Below, piece by piece: positions 44,130 to 53,599 of a stretch of 64,000 nucleotides of DNA. The DNA is from Gammaproteobacteria bacterium (lineage in GTDB: Bacteria; Pseudomonadota; Gammaproteobacteria; Pseudomonadales; Pseudohongiellaceae), in the NCBI GenBank assembly GCA_021773355.1, contig JAJFKE010000002.1, positions 124,001 through 188,000 of the forward strand, written 5' to 3'. A program made the translations under genes and the position numbers. How positions within the stretch are numbered: the stretch's first letter is position 1; each line of letters begins with the position of its first letter. Below the pieces are notes generated by a model. The model did no database searches. It saw nothing but the letters and a program-made list of their open reading frames with translations, and was not told the DNA's origin.

Positions 44130-45392
44130 CTAACGAATTAGAGCTTCTCCCTGCTCCTGAAAGAAGGAGAAAACCTTCGCCAGATCCACAGGAAAATCAT
44201 TCTCGTCCAGCACACGCTTGATAGTCCTTTCTGTAGCATCGCTATTGTCAGATGAGGTGTCTACAATAAGCGGTGCACGAGAATGCTTCTCTTCATCGAG
44301 CACAATGCTGACCTTGGGATTGAGACGGCTATTCTTATTAGAATCGATTACCACTGCACCCTCGCCGCTGTGTAACTCCACCAAAGATCCTGTTGGATAG
44401 ATGCCAAGACATTCGATAAATTTCTCTACAAGAATGGGTTCAAACTGCGTGCTGCGACAATTAAATAAGATCTTAATCGCCTCGGTGGCGGGCCGTGAAT
44501 TGTCGTAACAGCGATTGGTTGTTATGGCATCGTAGGTATCAACGATTGATATTATGCGGGTAAACAGATTAAGCGAGTCCGCTCGCAATCCTCTGGGGTA
44601 TCCCGAACCATCCATACGCTCATGATGGCCGAATGCAGCCTCAATTACCGCCTTCGGCATATTTTCATCCTTAGAAAGGATGTCTTTACCGATGCGGCAG
44701 TGATCTTTTATCAGGGAAAACTCTTCTTCGCTTAATTTAGAGGGTTTGTCGAGAATCTTTTGATCTACTTTGAGCTTTCCAACGTCATGCAACATGCCAC
44801 ACATACCGAGGGTTTCCAGTTCATCGAGGCTCATGTCGAGATGGCGACCAAAGGCAATCGCCAGAATTCCCACATTTAAGCAGTGTTCAGCAATATAATT
44901 ATCCTTGGAACGCAAACGACCCAGCCACATGAGTGCGTTCGGATTAGTTACAATACTCTTTACACAGGATTTAACAGAACTGCGGATGCGAGTGACGTTA
45001 ATGCCCTCACCTGCGGCCATACGTTTCAAGTTCTCTTCTATTTCAGCCTTTGCATTAATATGCGCTTTTTGTGCTGATGCGAACTCTTTTTCTACAGGTT
45101 TTAGAATTGGCGGGGGAACCGTTTCCGTTGGCACCGGCTCGCGCGCTGTCTGGATAGCGCGGCTTTTATTCTTGTCGACGAAGATGTGCTGGCATTGGCC
45201 GCGAACTTCGCTGACCTGCTTGTCTGTAGTCAGCAATATCCCCTGAAACAGAAAACGCGTCTCTAGCCATGGCCTATCGGGAAAGGACATATACATGCCT
45301 ACCTTAATATCCGAGGCATTGACCTTCACCAACCTCTCAGCGTTGGGTGGAACGAATTCACTCATCTCATTAATCGGTGTCAGAATATTCAT
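44130..45392 (-). CDS. HD-GYP c-di-GMP phosphodiesterase (DUF3391 + HD-GYP)
   Basis: 420 residues. An N-terminal DUF3391-like domain (about 20-130, VNASDIKVGMYMSFPDRPW) is followed by an HD-GYP domain (about 150-330) with metal residues in HCLNVGIL, MLHDVGKLKV, KDHCRIG and the diagnostic HHERMDGSGYPRGL. The C-terminal 80 residues include a glycine-rich beta segment (GSLVELHSGEGAVV). It hydrolyses c-di-GMP to GMP in the cytosol. With REC-EAL (1193) and PilZ (47384) proteins it indicates c-di-GMP control in this genome. It starts at ATG 45392; MSEFVPPN is a possible later start. Confidence 0.94.
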   Translation of the reverse strand: MNILTPINEMSEFVPPNAERLVKVNASDIKVGMYMSFPDRPWLETRFLFQGILLTTDKQVSEVRGQCQHIFVDKNKSRAIQTAREPVPTETVPPPILKPVEKEFASAQKAHINAKAEIEENLKRMAAGEGINVTRIRSSVKSCVKSIVTNPNALMWLGRLRSKDNYIAEHCLNVGILAIAFGRHLDMSLDELETLGMCGMLHDVGKLKVDQKILDKPSKLSEEEFSLIKDHCRIGKDILSKDENMPKAVIEAAFGHHERMDGSGYPRGLRADSLNLFTRIISIVDTYDAITTNRCYDNSRPATEAIKILFNCRSTQFEPILVEKFIECLGIYPTGSLVELHSGEGAVVIDSNKNSRLNPKVSIVLDEEKHSRAPLIVDTSSDNSDATERTIKRVLDENDFPVDLAKVFSFFQEQGEALIR

Positions 45393-45700
45393 ACAATTAT
45401 TACAAATAGTACTAAGAACCCTACTCTTAGCACAACAGCCAGTATAGCAAAAGTCCTATTGCAACCGAATGTGAACTGGCCAGAAGTAATTGAGTAAAAG
45501 ATTAAAATCAGAGCCACATCAGATAGTAAGGAGAATGAATAGCAAGTAGCGAAGGCCACCGATTATGCCTGGAGCAAATCCAACATTAGATATGGAGGCT
45601 CAAGTTTTCCCGCGCCTTTCCTGAAAAAAAGAGGCGGTGTAGACTAGGGTTCTGAAAGTCCCTTTTCAAGTATTAATCGACCTCGGAGCGTATCTGGGAA
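45393..45700. other. Intergenic region, about 310 bases
   Basis: Divergent promoter region between the HD-GYP and TPR genes. I see no gene, RNA or strong hairpin. Confidence 0.4.
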
Positions 45701-46726
45701 ATGTCCCCTAAAGATTCCAAGCCAAAGCAAGCGACTACCCCCACTGCTGGGCAGCCGGAAATGTCCATCCAAGAAGGATTGGCTATTGCGATGCAACAGC
45801 AGTCAGCTGGTCGCTTGGCCGAGGCGGAGAGAATTTATCGGCAAATATTGCAGGCCGATCCAAATCAGCCAATGGCCCTGCATCGGCTCGGCATTCTTGC
45901 TCATATGGCGGGACACAGTGAAGAAGCAGTTAAATTCATCAAGGCAGCCCTTATAAACGCACCGGATTACTCCGGAGCACATAACAATCTGGGCAATGTC
46001 TACAAAGATATGGGTAGGTTGAATGAGGCGATTAACAGCTATCGCCATGCGATCAGAATCAAACCCGATTACTTCGCGGCCTACGGCAATCTCGGTACGG
46101 CGCTACAGCATTCGGGCAAGCTAGATGAAGCTATTAACAGCTACCACAAGGCACTGGCCATCCGGCCCGATTTTGCCGATGCGCATTGCAACCTTGGTAA
46201 TGTGCTGATGCTGCAGGGCAAGATGGATGAAGCCGCCATCAGTTATCGTAAGGCCCTCGCTATAAAACCCGACTACGCTGAGGTGCATGGCAATCTAGGC
46301 ACCGTGCTTAAGGTGCAGGGGAAGACCGAGGAGGCTATGCATAGTTATCGTAAGGCCCTCGCCCTAAACCCCAAATATATCGCTGCCCATAACAATCTTG
46401 GTACTGCACTCCAAAAAATGGGGAAGCTGGATGAAGCAGCTGCCTGTTATAGCAAAGCTCTCGCCATAAATCCCGACTATGCCCATGCCCATTGCAATCT
46501 GGGCAGTGCATTGCTGGCTATGCGAAGGTTAGAAGAAGCTGCTGATAGTTATCGCAGGGCTCTTTCAATCGAACCCGATGATGCCGAGGCAGCCGGATCG
46601 CTGGGCTCAACCTTACTTGCCTTGGGTAAACTCAAGGAAGGCTTAGAAATGGAACAAGTAGGCTTTGGAGTTATTGACTTCGATATTGATCGAGGGGTAA
46701 CAATTTCTTATGGAACTAGGAAATGA
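45701..46726 (+). CDS. TPR-repeat protein coupled to a 2OG oxygenase
   Basis: 341 residues. After a polar N-terminus of about 22 residues there are nine TPR units of 34 residues (for example HNNLGNVYKDMGRLNEAINS and HCNLGNVLMLQGKMDEAAIS). The C-terminal 25 residues (GFGVIDFDIDRGVTISYG) are not TPR. No signal peptide. TPR arrays hold proteins; here the stop codon overlaps the start of the oxygenase gene (ATGA), so the array may present substrates to that enzyme. In other bacteria the two modules occur as one chain, to my knowledge. Confidence 0.9.
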   Translation: MSPKDSKPKQATTPTAGQPEMSIQEGLAIAMQQQSAGRLAEAERIYRQILQADPNQPMALHRLGILAHMAGHSEEAVKFIKAALINAPDYSGAHNNLGNVYKDMGRLNEAINSYRHAIRIKPDYFAAYGNLGTALQHSGKLDEAINSYHKALAIRPDFADAHCNLGNVLMLQGKMDEAAISYRKALAIKPDYAEVHGNLGTVLKVQGKTEEAMHSYRKALALNPKYIAAHNNLGTALQKMGKLDEAAACYSKALAINPDYAHAHCNLGSALLAMRRLEEAADSYRRALSIEPDDAEAAGSLGSTLLALGKLKEGLEMEQVGFGVIDFDIDRGVTISYGTRK

Positions 46727-47328
46727 AACGTATTGACCTTAGCGCTTCGCTCAGTAAGCCGCATTTTATTGGTAGCTGGTTTATAGAACCTCTGTCTCTC
46801 TGCGATGATCTAATCAAATTTTTTGAAGCCCATCCCGATAATCAAACCCAGGGACAGACAGCGGGAGGTCTCAATGCAGAATCAAAAAATTCCACAGATC
46901 TCGCGATACGCCCGAGAGACCTGGAACAAGCTGATCATAAACCCGTTCGCGAATACATCGATGCCTTATATGGTTGTCATAAAGACTACCTTGAGCAATG
47001 GCCATTCTTAAAAGGCATTATGCCTAGAGTCGAAATAAGTTCGTTTAATATACAACGTTATCAACCAGGTGGACATTTCTTGAAAGTTCATTCCGAGCGT
47101 ACCACGGTGGGCACGTCTCATAGGGTATTGGCCTGGATGACGTACTTAAATGATGTAGATGATGGTGGCTCAACACATTTTGAGCATCAAAATTTGGACG
47201 TGCAGCCAGAAAAAGGGAAGACTCTAATATGGCCCGCCGAATGGACTCATGCGCATAGGGGCAACATTGTAAACTCTGGAACCAAGTACATCATCACCGG
47301 ATGGATACACTTTCCACCTGATGTTTAG
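46723..47328 (+). CDS. 2-oxoglutarate/Fe(II)-dependent oxygenase (prolyl-hydroxylase-like)
   Basis: 201 residues. The double-stranded beta-helix core runs from about 100 to 195: iron ligands are probably His and Glu in FLKVHSER (an H-x-E variant of H-x-D) and His in EWTHAHRG, with Lys in SGTKYIITGW for 2-oxoglutarate. QRYQPGGHF and MTYLNDVDDGGSTHF match prolyl-4-hydroxylase-like enzymes. It overlaps the TPR gene by 4 bases (ATGA), so the two are translationally coupled. A protein-hydroxylation role is inferred. Confidence 0.88.
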   Translation: MKRIDLSASLSKPHFIGSWFIEPLSLCDDLIKFFEAHPDNQTQGQTAGGLNAESKNSTDLAIRPRDLEQADHKPVREYIDALYGCHKDYLEQWPFLKGIMPRVEISSFNIQRYQPGGHFLKVHSERTTVGTSHRVLAWMTYLNDVDDGGSTHFEHQNLDVQPEKGKTLIWPAEWTHAHRGNIVNSGTKYIITGWIHFPPDV

Positions 47329-47383
47329 TACCAAAGACTTCCCTAACTTCTGTATAAGTGTTCTTCCCTATGACACCGATTTT

Positions 47384-48112
47384 CTACCTGCTGTCGGATG
47401 ATTCTACCTCGCGCAGCATATCGTTTATAAAGCCATCCAACATTTCTTCATCCTGACTTCTCATCTGTACAAATTCGCAGCGTAAAAAAGAAATATTACT
47501 CTCCTCGTCATTAATCATGCCGATTAGTTGGGCCGCTGTTTGCAGGGCTTGTCCGTTAGGGAGGCTAATTTTACATGCATCAACAATCTGCAGGTCATTG
47601 GATTCTTGCCCTAAATCTTGACTGACTATAAGTTTGACACCGGATGTAGAAATATCCATGACCACTCCTTCAATAAGCGCACCGTTCACCAAATAAAGAG
47701 TTACCGGCACCTTCGCCACCGACTCCAAATTTACACGAATCGTTTTTCGTAATTGAGTGCAGGCAATTTTGTAGGGTAATTCAAAATGATGCAGAGATGA
47801 AATCTTGGTTAAAGAAGGATCACCGGGAAACTCCAGCAACCGGCTCTGATATATAATTGAAACTCCTCCATTTTGAGCGCGAAACATGAGTGAATCACTC
47901 GTGTCCATTTGAGAAATCACCGGATCGAAGCCCACACAAAAGGTACCCTCCTGAGCGTTTACGGAGACAAATTGCAGTGGCTGTGAGCTAACGCGGTTTT
48001 TTACTGTGGTCACATAGGAAAGCGCCCAGTTCTGCGTGAGCGCCATCTTTAGAATCTGCACAATCTCTTTTCTGAGCGTGATATCACCGTCGGTGAGGTT
48101 TAAGGCATTCAT
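47384..48112 (-). CDS. YcgR-like PilZ c-di-GMP receptor
   Basis: 242 residues. The N-terminal half (about 1-115) is a YcgR/PilZN-like beta domain. The C-terminal PilZ domain (about 115-230) has the c-di-GMP motifs R-x-x-x-R in LRKTIRVNL and D-x-S-x-x-G in VMDISTSGVKL. It should bind c-di-GMP and modify flagellar or surface behaviour. The ATG has AAAGG 9 bases upstream. No flagellar genes are nearby. Confidence 0.9.
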   Translation of the reverse strand: MNALNLTDGDITLRKEIVQILKMALTQNWALSYVTTVKNRVSSQPLQFVSVNAQEGTFCVGFDPVISQMDTSDSLMFRAQNGGVSIIYQSRLLEFPGDPSLTKISSLHHFELPYKIACTQLRKTIRVNLESVAKVPVTLYLVNGALIEGVVMDISTSGVKLIVSQDLGQESNDLQIVDACKISLPNGQALQTAAQLIGMINDEESNISFLRCEFVQMRSQDEEMLDGFINDMLREVESSDSR

Positions 48113-48630
48113 ATCATTAGACCTTTCTCATAATTCTTGGTCACTGCGTTTAGTAAGCTTTCGTCCAGTACTCAGATTACTGAAATATAAGGTAGATAAC
48201 TTGGCAGAATTCACAATACTAGGAAAAAATGGGTAGTCGCCAATCTGCTTGTAAGGCTAATTTACTATCAGTAGACGATGATCGTAGAGTTTCGGAGATA
48301 TTGAGTCCTGCTGCGATATCCTCGCACCGTAGGCCGGACTCTTCGAGCTGTGCAGACTCCAATATTAGAACTCAATACAAAGGTTTCCGCCTTAATATTA
48401 TTATACATCTATTGACTTCCCTCAGCTTAGGCGTACTTTGAGCGAAGAAGGATAGGTAGCCTTTGCTATCGTTTGTAGATAGTTCTGGCTGACAATGAAA
48501 GTTCAGAAGTTGAAATCCTTCACCTTTTTTATGCGTACTAGAACTTTTTGAGTCAGCATTGTTCGAATAGTGTCTATAATATTTCCAAGCGTGTAGTAGC
48601 GAGTAATTTTTAACAAGAATATAGGAAGCA
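48113..48630. other. Intergenic region, about 520 bases
   Basis: Contains only short frames without family resemblance, including a minus-strand frame that runs antisense into the next gene. I see no tRNA, hairpin terminator or repeat. Confidence 0.4.
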
Positions 48631-49116
48631 ATGATGCATAATTCGAAAAAAATGTTCTTAGCATTAGTATTATTAATCTCGATTAGTAGTTCGGCGCAAG
48701 ACGCAAATCCTTTCGTTGGCACCTGGGACCTCGATAAAGCAGCTTCAAATTTTGGAAGCGCTCCCGTACCTTCGAATATGATTCGCACATATCAGGACCT
48801 TGGCGATGGCTCTTTTATGTATTTACTTGTCACCATCAATGCCGATGAAAGCATCGGCGGCAGTTCGGCTACTTACAGGTATGATCGCAAAGAATATCCA
48901 ATCGCTAGCTTAAACCAGAATAATTCGACCACTATTTCTTATAGAAGGGACAATGAGAAGACAGTTGAGTACACGGTGCACGTCGATGGCAATCCTTTGC
49001 AACTAGGTGCCAAGTCGATTTCGCCCGATGGCAGGGTGTTGACAATAGTTATTCAAAACGCTGATGCTCAATCCAATGTTAATAATCAAATACTGAGATT
49101 TAATAGAAGGCGATAA
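48631..49116 (+). CDS. Secreted lipocalin-like small protein, unknown function
   Basis: 161 residues. A signal peptide (MFLALVLLISISSSAQ) is followed by a beta-rich domain beginning NPFVGTWDLDKAASNFG. This 'GTW-x-L-D-x-A-x-S' opening is common in secreted small proteins with a calycin-like fold. An AGGAAG site precedes the ATG. Alone on its transcript. The function is unknown. Confidence 0.8.
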   Translation: MMHNSKKMFLALVLLISISSSAQDANPFVGTWDLDKAASNFGSAPVPSNMIRTYQDLGDGSFMYLLVTINADESIGGSSATYRYDRKEYPIASLNQNNSTTISYRRDNEKTVEYTVHVDGNPLQLGAKSISPDGRVLTIVIQNADAQSNVNNQILRFNRRR

Positions 49117-49182
49117 CTTGGTATTTGTTGCATTGACCAGTTAGTCGACCAAGCTCGAAAGCGCTTGGGACTGGGACTTGAT

Positions 49183-50358
49183 CTAGATTGACGTCACTAC
49201 ACTTATTGGGCGCGACATGACCCCCGTGCAACTTGAGTTGTAAGCCTGCAAGGCGAGCGAATAAGTCGTATCAGGCTCAAGATTCACCGACACTTCGGTG
49301 ATATTGCCCAGATCTACCGATTGAATGGGCTCGTAGCCAAGAGCGGTTGTGAATAAAACCCTGTAACCTTCTGCTTGATAGATTTCATCCCAATAAAAGC
49401 GCACTTGGGTCTTTGATAACTTTTCATGTTTCAATACAGTTTTTGCAGGACATTGCTGCGCAAATTTGCCCTTGCTGATACTCGACTCTATAAAGTCCCG
49501 TTGTTCATCCAGACTAATAAGGTTATTGAAGAAAGACCCATTGCACAGGGGAATGCCCGTGGCCATTCCTGCCGCCACAACGAGCCCAACCTGCACCAGC
49601 TCACCATTTAAGGTCGCCACTATTGGCGATCCTAAATCTTCATGACAGGGATGACTGTTACGCTCAGAAAAATCGACATACAGCCTATCTCCTGATGTGT
49701 CCGGTATGAAAGCTGAGTTTAAAGGGCTAACAGGCGCATCGGCAGCAAGTGGATCGATAATACGCCCCCTGGCCATCTGCAGGAATATTGAATACTCTTG
49801 CTTCGAAACCACATAACACATTTTTCCGTCGTCAAAGAAAAGCCTGGCGCCTATTCTGCAAGTAACTGGCAAATCACCTACAGGATTGAACACTGAGTCG
49901 GCGAGGGATGCAGTCGATTCATTATTGAATATTCGAATCTGCACTCCTTTCAATTGTGCCGGTTTATAATGAAGAACTTTAATTGGCGTATTGTCCGCTG
50001 GTCTCTCCAATCGAAGTAGCATGGCATTACCGTCAGTCGAAATAAGACGTTCTTCGACTCTAAATAATCCACCCAGATTTCCCAATGCAACCGCATACTC
50101 AGCTTTGTCAGAACCTACCGCTCGATCTATGATTCCGAAAGCATCATTGAAACAGGCAGGAGAGCTGAGCACCCAATACGCATCTATAAGTGAGCCCTTG
50201 CAGAAAAGGGAGTAACGTTCTGAGAGAGAGCCCTTTATTAAAATGTTCGCCATCCAATCCTGTTCCTGAATATCCGCTTGTTCCGGGCTCACCAGGGCTA
50301 AGACTGGAAACAGCTGAAGCAAACAAAAATAAATGGCGACACACCATAATCTTTTCAT
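49183..50358 (-). CDS. Inactive S1 (trypsin-like) protease homologue with FnIII-like tail
   Basis: 391 residues. A signal peptide (WCVAIYFCLLQLFPVLAL) is followed by an S1-fold domain in which the triad is gone: VLSSPACF replaces VLTAAHC, NAMLLRL replaces DIALLKL, and CHEDLGSPIV replaces C-x-GDSGGP. The C-terminal 90 residues form an FnIII-like domain (VRFYWDEIYQAEGYRVLF, LEPDTTYSLALQAYN). The start ATG (50358) overlaps the stop of the active protease gene (ATGA), so expression is coupled. It may regulate or scaffold its active partner. Confidence 0.88.
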   Translation of the reverse strand: MKRLWCVAIYFCLLQLFPVLALVSPEQADIQEQDWMANILIKGSLSERYSLFCKGSLIDAYWVLSSPACFNDAFGIIDRAVGSDKAEYAVALGNLGGLFRVEERLISTDGNAMLLRLERPADNTPIKVLHYKPAQLKGVQIRIFNNESTASLADSVFNPVGDLPVTCRIGARLFFDDGKMCYVVSKQEYSIFLQMARGRIIDPLAADAPVSPLNSAFIPDTSGDRLYVDFSERNSHPCHEDLGSPIVATLNGELVQVGLVVAAGMATGIPLCNGSFFNNLISLDEQRDFIESSISKGKFAQQCPAKTVLKHEKLSKTQVRFYWDEIYQAEGYRVLFTTALGYEPIQSVDLGNITEVSVNLEPDTTYSLALQAYNSSCTGVMSRPISVVTSI

Positions 50359-51692
50359 GAATTGGGCACCTGCACAGTAATCACCTCCGAACTGGGACCG
50401 CTGCAAAAATCGTTCTCAGCCTGAATCGACGCATAGAAGCTGGCACCAGGGCTAAGCTCAGCCATTATTTCATTTAGCATGCCGTCCAATTGCACTGCAT
50501 CGATAACACTGTCGGGAACTTCATAAGAATAATATCGCAGAGTATAGCTAGTTGCTTGGTCATAGGGATTCCAGTAGATACGAACCAGGCTCTTACCGTT
50601 ATCTAAATCCGAATATTCTACGGAAGCTATGATCGCTGGAGGACAAAAATCTTCGAAGCTTAGCCTGTAGTCCCGATGTACTACATCATCTATAAATTCA
50701 AGAAAAGAAGCGGTCCTGGTAAACACATCCGTGGCCAATTTACGCGCACATCCACCACTGCCATAGATTAAACTTGCGGTACCAACGAGAACTCGTTTCC
50801 CTTCTTGCTCAATCGTGACCGGGCCACCGCTGTCGCCGAAACAAACTCCCTTCTGCTCTAGCGGATCATAGACACAGATCTGAGAACTAAGGACAAAATC
50901 GCCCAAATTGTCCTGATCACTTTGAACTATTTCAAGAAATACCAATAGATCTGCAATACGAGCATTACAATCTACCGTGGAAATAAGCCTAAGATCCGCT
51001 TGCAACAAGGTAGCCTGAAATTCTCTGGAACCTGGATCAAAATCATAAATCTTGCACTCAAAGTCTGACAGGTTCTCCAGATCACTGGAAAATTCAGGCT
51101 TACACTCATCATTGCCAACAAAGGTCTGCCCCCAGCCAAATACTCTAACGTTTTGACTCGCTAAGGATGCATCAGCTACTCTGTCAATAAGTTCTAACGG
51201 CTCGAGCTGACTAGGACTGGCTAGCTTCAGCAAAGCAATATCGTTCTCGAAAGTATTGGCATCGTAGTCTGGGTGAACCACTATTTGAGAAATGGCTTCT
51301 TGTCCTGACATGCCTTCATCAATATTTGTTTCTCCGATAATCACTGACATGTCGGTGGTGGATCGAGCTAGCATACAATGGGCAGCTGTAAGTACCCAGT
51401 CAGGGTTAATCAATGTGCCCCCACAAAATTGCAATCTTCTAACTGGAATACCGACACTACTCGTATTTCGAACCAGAGCCACCATCCATGGCTGTGCATC
51501 GGCAACAGATTCTACGCCACCAAGTATCGGTTGAACTGAACTGGCACGTTTGCTGTCGGCTGCTACGGTACCCACAGCCCCTAAAGCTATACTTAGTATC
51601 AGAAGATAGCCAGCCACGGTGGCATGAGATTTTTTAGCAGCTTCGAGGGTGCAATGATTGGCAGGAAAAGCGAGCATAGAGTTGGAATTCAT
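50355..51692 (-). CDS. Secreted S1 (trypsin-like) serine protease with FnIII-like tail
   Basis: 445 residues. The signal segment lies at about 25-45 (VAGYLLILSIALGAVGTVAA), after an unusually long N-terminus. The mature enzyme starts near ILGGVESVADAQPWMVAL. Triad: His in WVLTAAHC, Asp in FENDIALLKL, Ser in VCFGDSGGPV. An extra acidic loop lies between the Asp and Ser segments. A C-terminal FnIII-like domain (VRIYWNPYDQATSYTLRYY) matches the one in the coupled inactive homologue. It is a trypsin-fold endopeptidase, exported. ATG 51692 is chosen; TTG 51698 is just upstream. Confidence 0.92.
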   Translation of the reverse strand: MNSNSMLAFPANHCTLEAAKKSHATVAGYLLILSIALGAVGTVAADSKRASSVQPILGGVESVADAQPWMVALVRNTSSVGIPVRRLQFCGGTLINPDWVLTAAHCMLARSTTDMSVIIGETNIDEGMSGQEAISQIVVHPDYDANTFENDIALLKLASPSQLEPLELIDRVADASLASQNVRVFGWGQTFVGNDECKPEFSSDLENLSDFECKIYDFDPGSREFQATLLQADLRLISTVDCNARIADLLVFLEIVQSDQDNLGDFVLSSQICVYDPLEQKGVCFGDSGGPVTIEQEGKRVLVGTASLIYGSGGCARKLATDVFTRTASFLEFIDDVVHRDYRLSFEDFCPPAIIASVEYSDLDNGKSLVRIYWNPYDQATSYTLRYYSYEVPDSVIDAVQLDGMLNEIMAELSPGASFYASIQAENDFCSGPSSEVITVQVPNS

Positions 51693-51842
51693 CGACAAAT
51701 ACTGGTGTTAGCAAAGGAAGCCTTATTTCATCACATAGTATTTAACAGGGATTGGGAAAGCAAATAGATGATCCAGATCATAACGAAATTGTTTTAAAGA
51801 TTTACCATGGAAACATTAAGTAGAACAAACTTGGGATAGACA

Positions 51843-52079
51843 ATGACCATAGAACATCACGATTTAGTACATGAGTTTCCACACTTTCGCGATCGCATTC
51901 ATGAGTTAAAAATCAGCAATAATCATTTCCGTAAGCTTTTTGACGAATATCATGAGCTGACCAAGGATATTGAGAATATGGAAACGGAAGTTAACCCGGT
52001 TGCAACACACACCGAAGAAGAAGCGAAAATGCGCCGGGTACACTTAAAAGACAAACTGTATAAAATGCTGTCGGCCTGA
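51843..52079 (+). CDS. YdcH-like (DUF465) protein
   Basis: 78 residues, all helical: HDLVHEFPHFRDRIHELKIS, FRKLFDEYHELTKDIEN, RRVHLKDKLYKML. The pattern is typical of small DUF465/YdcH proteins, which are cytosolic helical hairpins of unknown role. Divergent from the S1 protease genes. Confidence 0.88.
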   Translation: MTIEHHDLVHEFPHFRDRIHELKISNNHFRKLFDEYHELTKDIENMETEVNPVATHTEEEAKMRRVHLKDKLYKMLSA

Positions 52080-52119
52080 TCATTGACTGATGCGTTGGCG
52101 TTTGTGTGAATAACAAAAA

Positions 52120-52157
52120 GGGGTCGTTGGAATCAAACGAAGAGTTCCAACGACCCC
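52120..52157. terminator. Bidirectional intrinsic terminator
   Basis: A perfect 13-bp stem (GGGGTCGTTGGAA/TTCCAACGACCCC) with T5 on the minus strand side. It separates the YdcH-like gene from the convergent gene at 52221. Confidence 0.85.
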
Positions 52158-52220
52158 TTACTTATTTCTCTTAACCAGCTTCCTTTAATTCCTGCTCTGA
52201 GGCCACCCTGACTCAGTAAA

Positions 52221-53267
52221 TTAATTTGTAGCGTCTTGTTCTGCTTCCATTTCTTTCTCCAACCTACGCGCACCGGCGAGAATACCTGGCATCGCGTAAT
52301 TGCCTTCGTGGCAGGCGTACTCGTACAGGCCATCATTTGTGGCGTAAAAGCTTAGTTCTGCTGTCCATGGCTGGAGATAGATATTGCTGTCCTCTACTGT
52401 GAATTGATAAAACATTTCGCCTTCAGAGTAGCGACTGAATCGCTCAATTATATGACCCTGTTTGGTTATAGGCACGGAGCTCTGACCCAATTGTATGGGA
52501 TTGATATTGACAGTCTCTACAACAAGGACCTCATCTTCATACCAACCAACAGAATCGCCAAACCACTGTTCCAGTGCAACCGGTCGGCGGTTTGCTAAAG
52601 CCTCTTCTCGAGAATCGAAAACAGGAATGATGCGAGCATCGTGAACCATTTCAGCGAGAATCATGACGTGATCGGGTGTCTGAACAAATTGATAAGTATT
52701 ATTATATAGAGCCCCCATCATGCCCGGCCCTGCCTTATTACCAAATCCCAGCAGGCAGCGTTCCGCATTGGGTATAGCCTCCGGGCCGCGCGCGTCTCCA
52801 ATACCGGTGGCATAGCGCGAGCCGAAATTTCTGCGCTCGAAGTCATATTCAGGGCTTTCGCGCCGCGGCACCCGACCATTCTCGGGATTCACCACATAGG
52901 AGGTACGAAACTCACCCTTGACCAAAGCAAGATTGGAACCCGGATCGACCCAGAAATTATTGTAGGCCCGCGTGCCAAAATCGTCGCCGCTGGCGTCAGG
53001 CACAGCGGCCACTGCCCCGCCTTCATCCAGACCACCCTCCAGACCTGCAATCGGCGTGTTAGCGGCAATAACCTGTGCTATCTCAGGAGTAACAACCAGA
53101 GTATCCACACCATCCGGACGATTTAGCTTGGTCAGTGAAGCATTGGTCCAGATTCCTTCAAGATCCGGCCGTTCGGATGTCTGGGCTAGCGCGGGATAAC
53201 TGCTAACCAAGACACAGAGTAATAGCAAAGCTGCACCGACAGTATGATTAGTACGGATTAACATCAT
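52221..53267 (-). CDS. Secreted protein of unknown function
   Basis: 348 residues. A signal peptide (AALLLLCVLVSSYPALAQ) is followed by a mature part beginning RPDLEGIWTNASLTKLNRP. It contains the stretch RCLLGFGNKAGPGMM and WFGDSVGWYEDEVLVVET. This family is widespread in marine bacteria and, to my knowledge, uncharacterised. GGAGG lies before two tandem ATGs (53267 and 53264). It lies near PQQ dehydrogenase genes, so a role in periplasmic sugar or alcohol metabolism is possible. Confidence 0.8.
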   Translation of the reverse strand: MMLIRTNHTVGAALLLLCVLVSSYPALAQTSERPDLEGIWTNASLTKLNRPDGVDTLVVTPEIAQVIAANTPIAGLEGGLDEGGAVAAVPDASGDDFGTRAYNNFWVDPGSNLALVKGEFRTSYVVNPENGRVPRRESPEYDFERRNFGSRYATGIGDARGPEAIPNAERCLLGFGNKAGPGMMGALYNNTYQFVQTPDHVMILAEMVHDARIIPVFDSREEALANRRPVALEQWFGDSVGWYEDEVLVVETVNINPIQLGQSSVPITKQGHIIERFSRYSEGEMFYQFTVEDSNIYLQPWTAELSFYATNDGLYEYACHEGNYAMPGILAGARRLEKEMEAEQDATN

Positions 53268-53599
53268 GCACCTCCAGGATTATGTAATCCCTCAGATTTA
53301 AATTTTAGTTGGTAACGCATAGCCCGGTAGTAATACCGCGCTTAGGGTGTGTAGGAACAGTAAAAGGTATCCCTCTCGTGCGCAGTTGTCCAGTTGAGTA
53401 GATTCAGCATAGCGCTTTTCTTTAAATTTCGATTCACCCTATACTTATCTAAGCTTTCAACACTAGGCCAATGAATCAGTTGTCCAGAACTCCAGGCCAG
53501 GCATCATAATGATATCCAATAAAAAAGGCTCATCCGGAATTCGGGTGAGCCTTCTTCAATTCATGCCTGATACTGATTTATTGCTGCCCCTAACGAAAA
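53268..53599. other. Intergenic region, about 330 bases, with terminator
   Basis: Contains the terminator of the YceI operon (53525-53553) and the promoter of the 52221 gene. No other feature was seen. Confidence 0.5.
53525..53553 (-). terminator. Intrinsic terminator of the YceI/PQQ operon
   Basis: A 12-bp stem with one G-T pair (AAGGCTCATCCG/CGGGTGAGCCTT), 5-base loop, then TTTTTT on the minus strand. Confidence 0.85.

Noticed and set aside
48372-48788. 138-codon minus-strand frame antisense to the lipocalin-like gene
   Set aside because: Overlaps the 5' end of a gene with a good signal peptide; no family resemblance.
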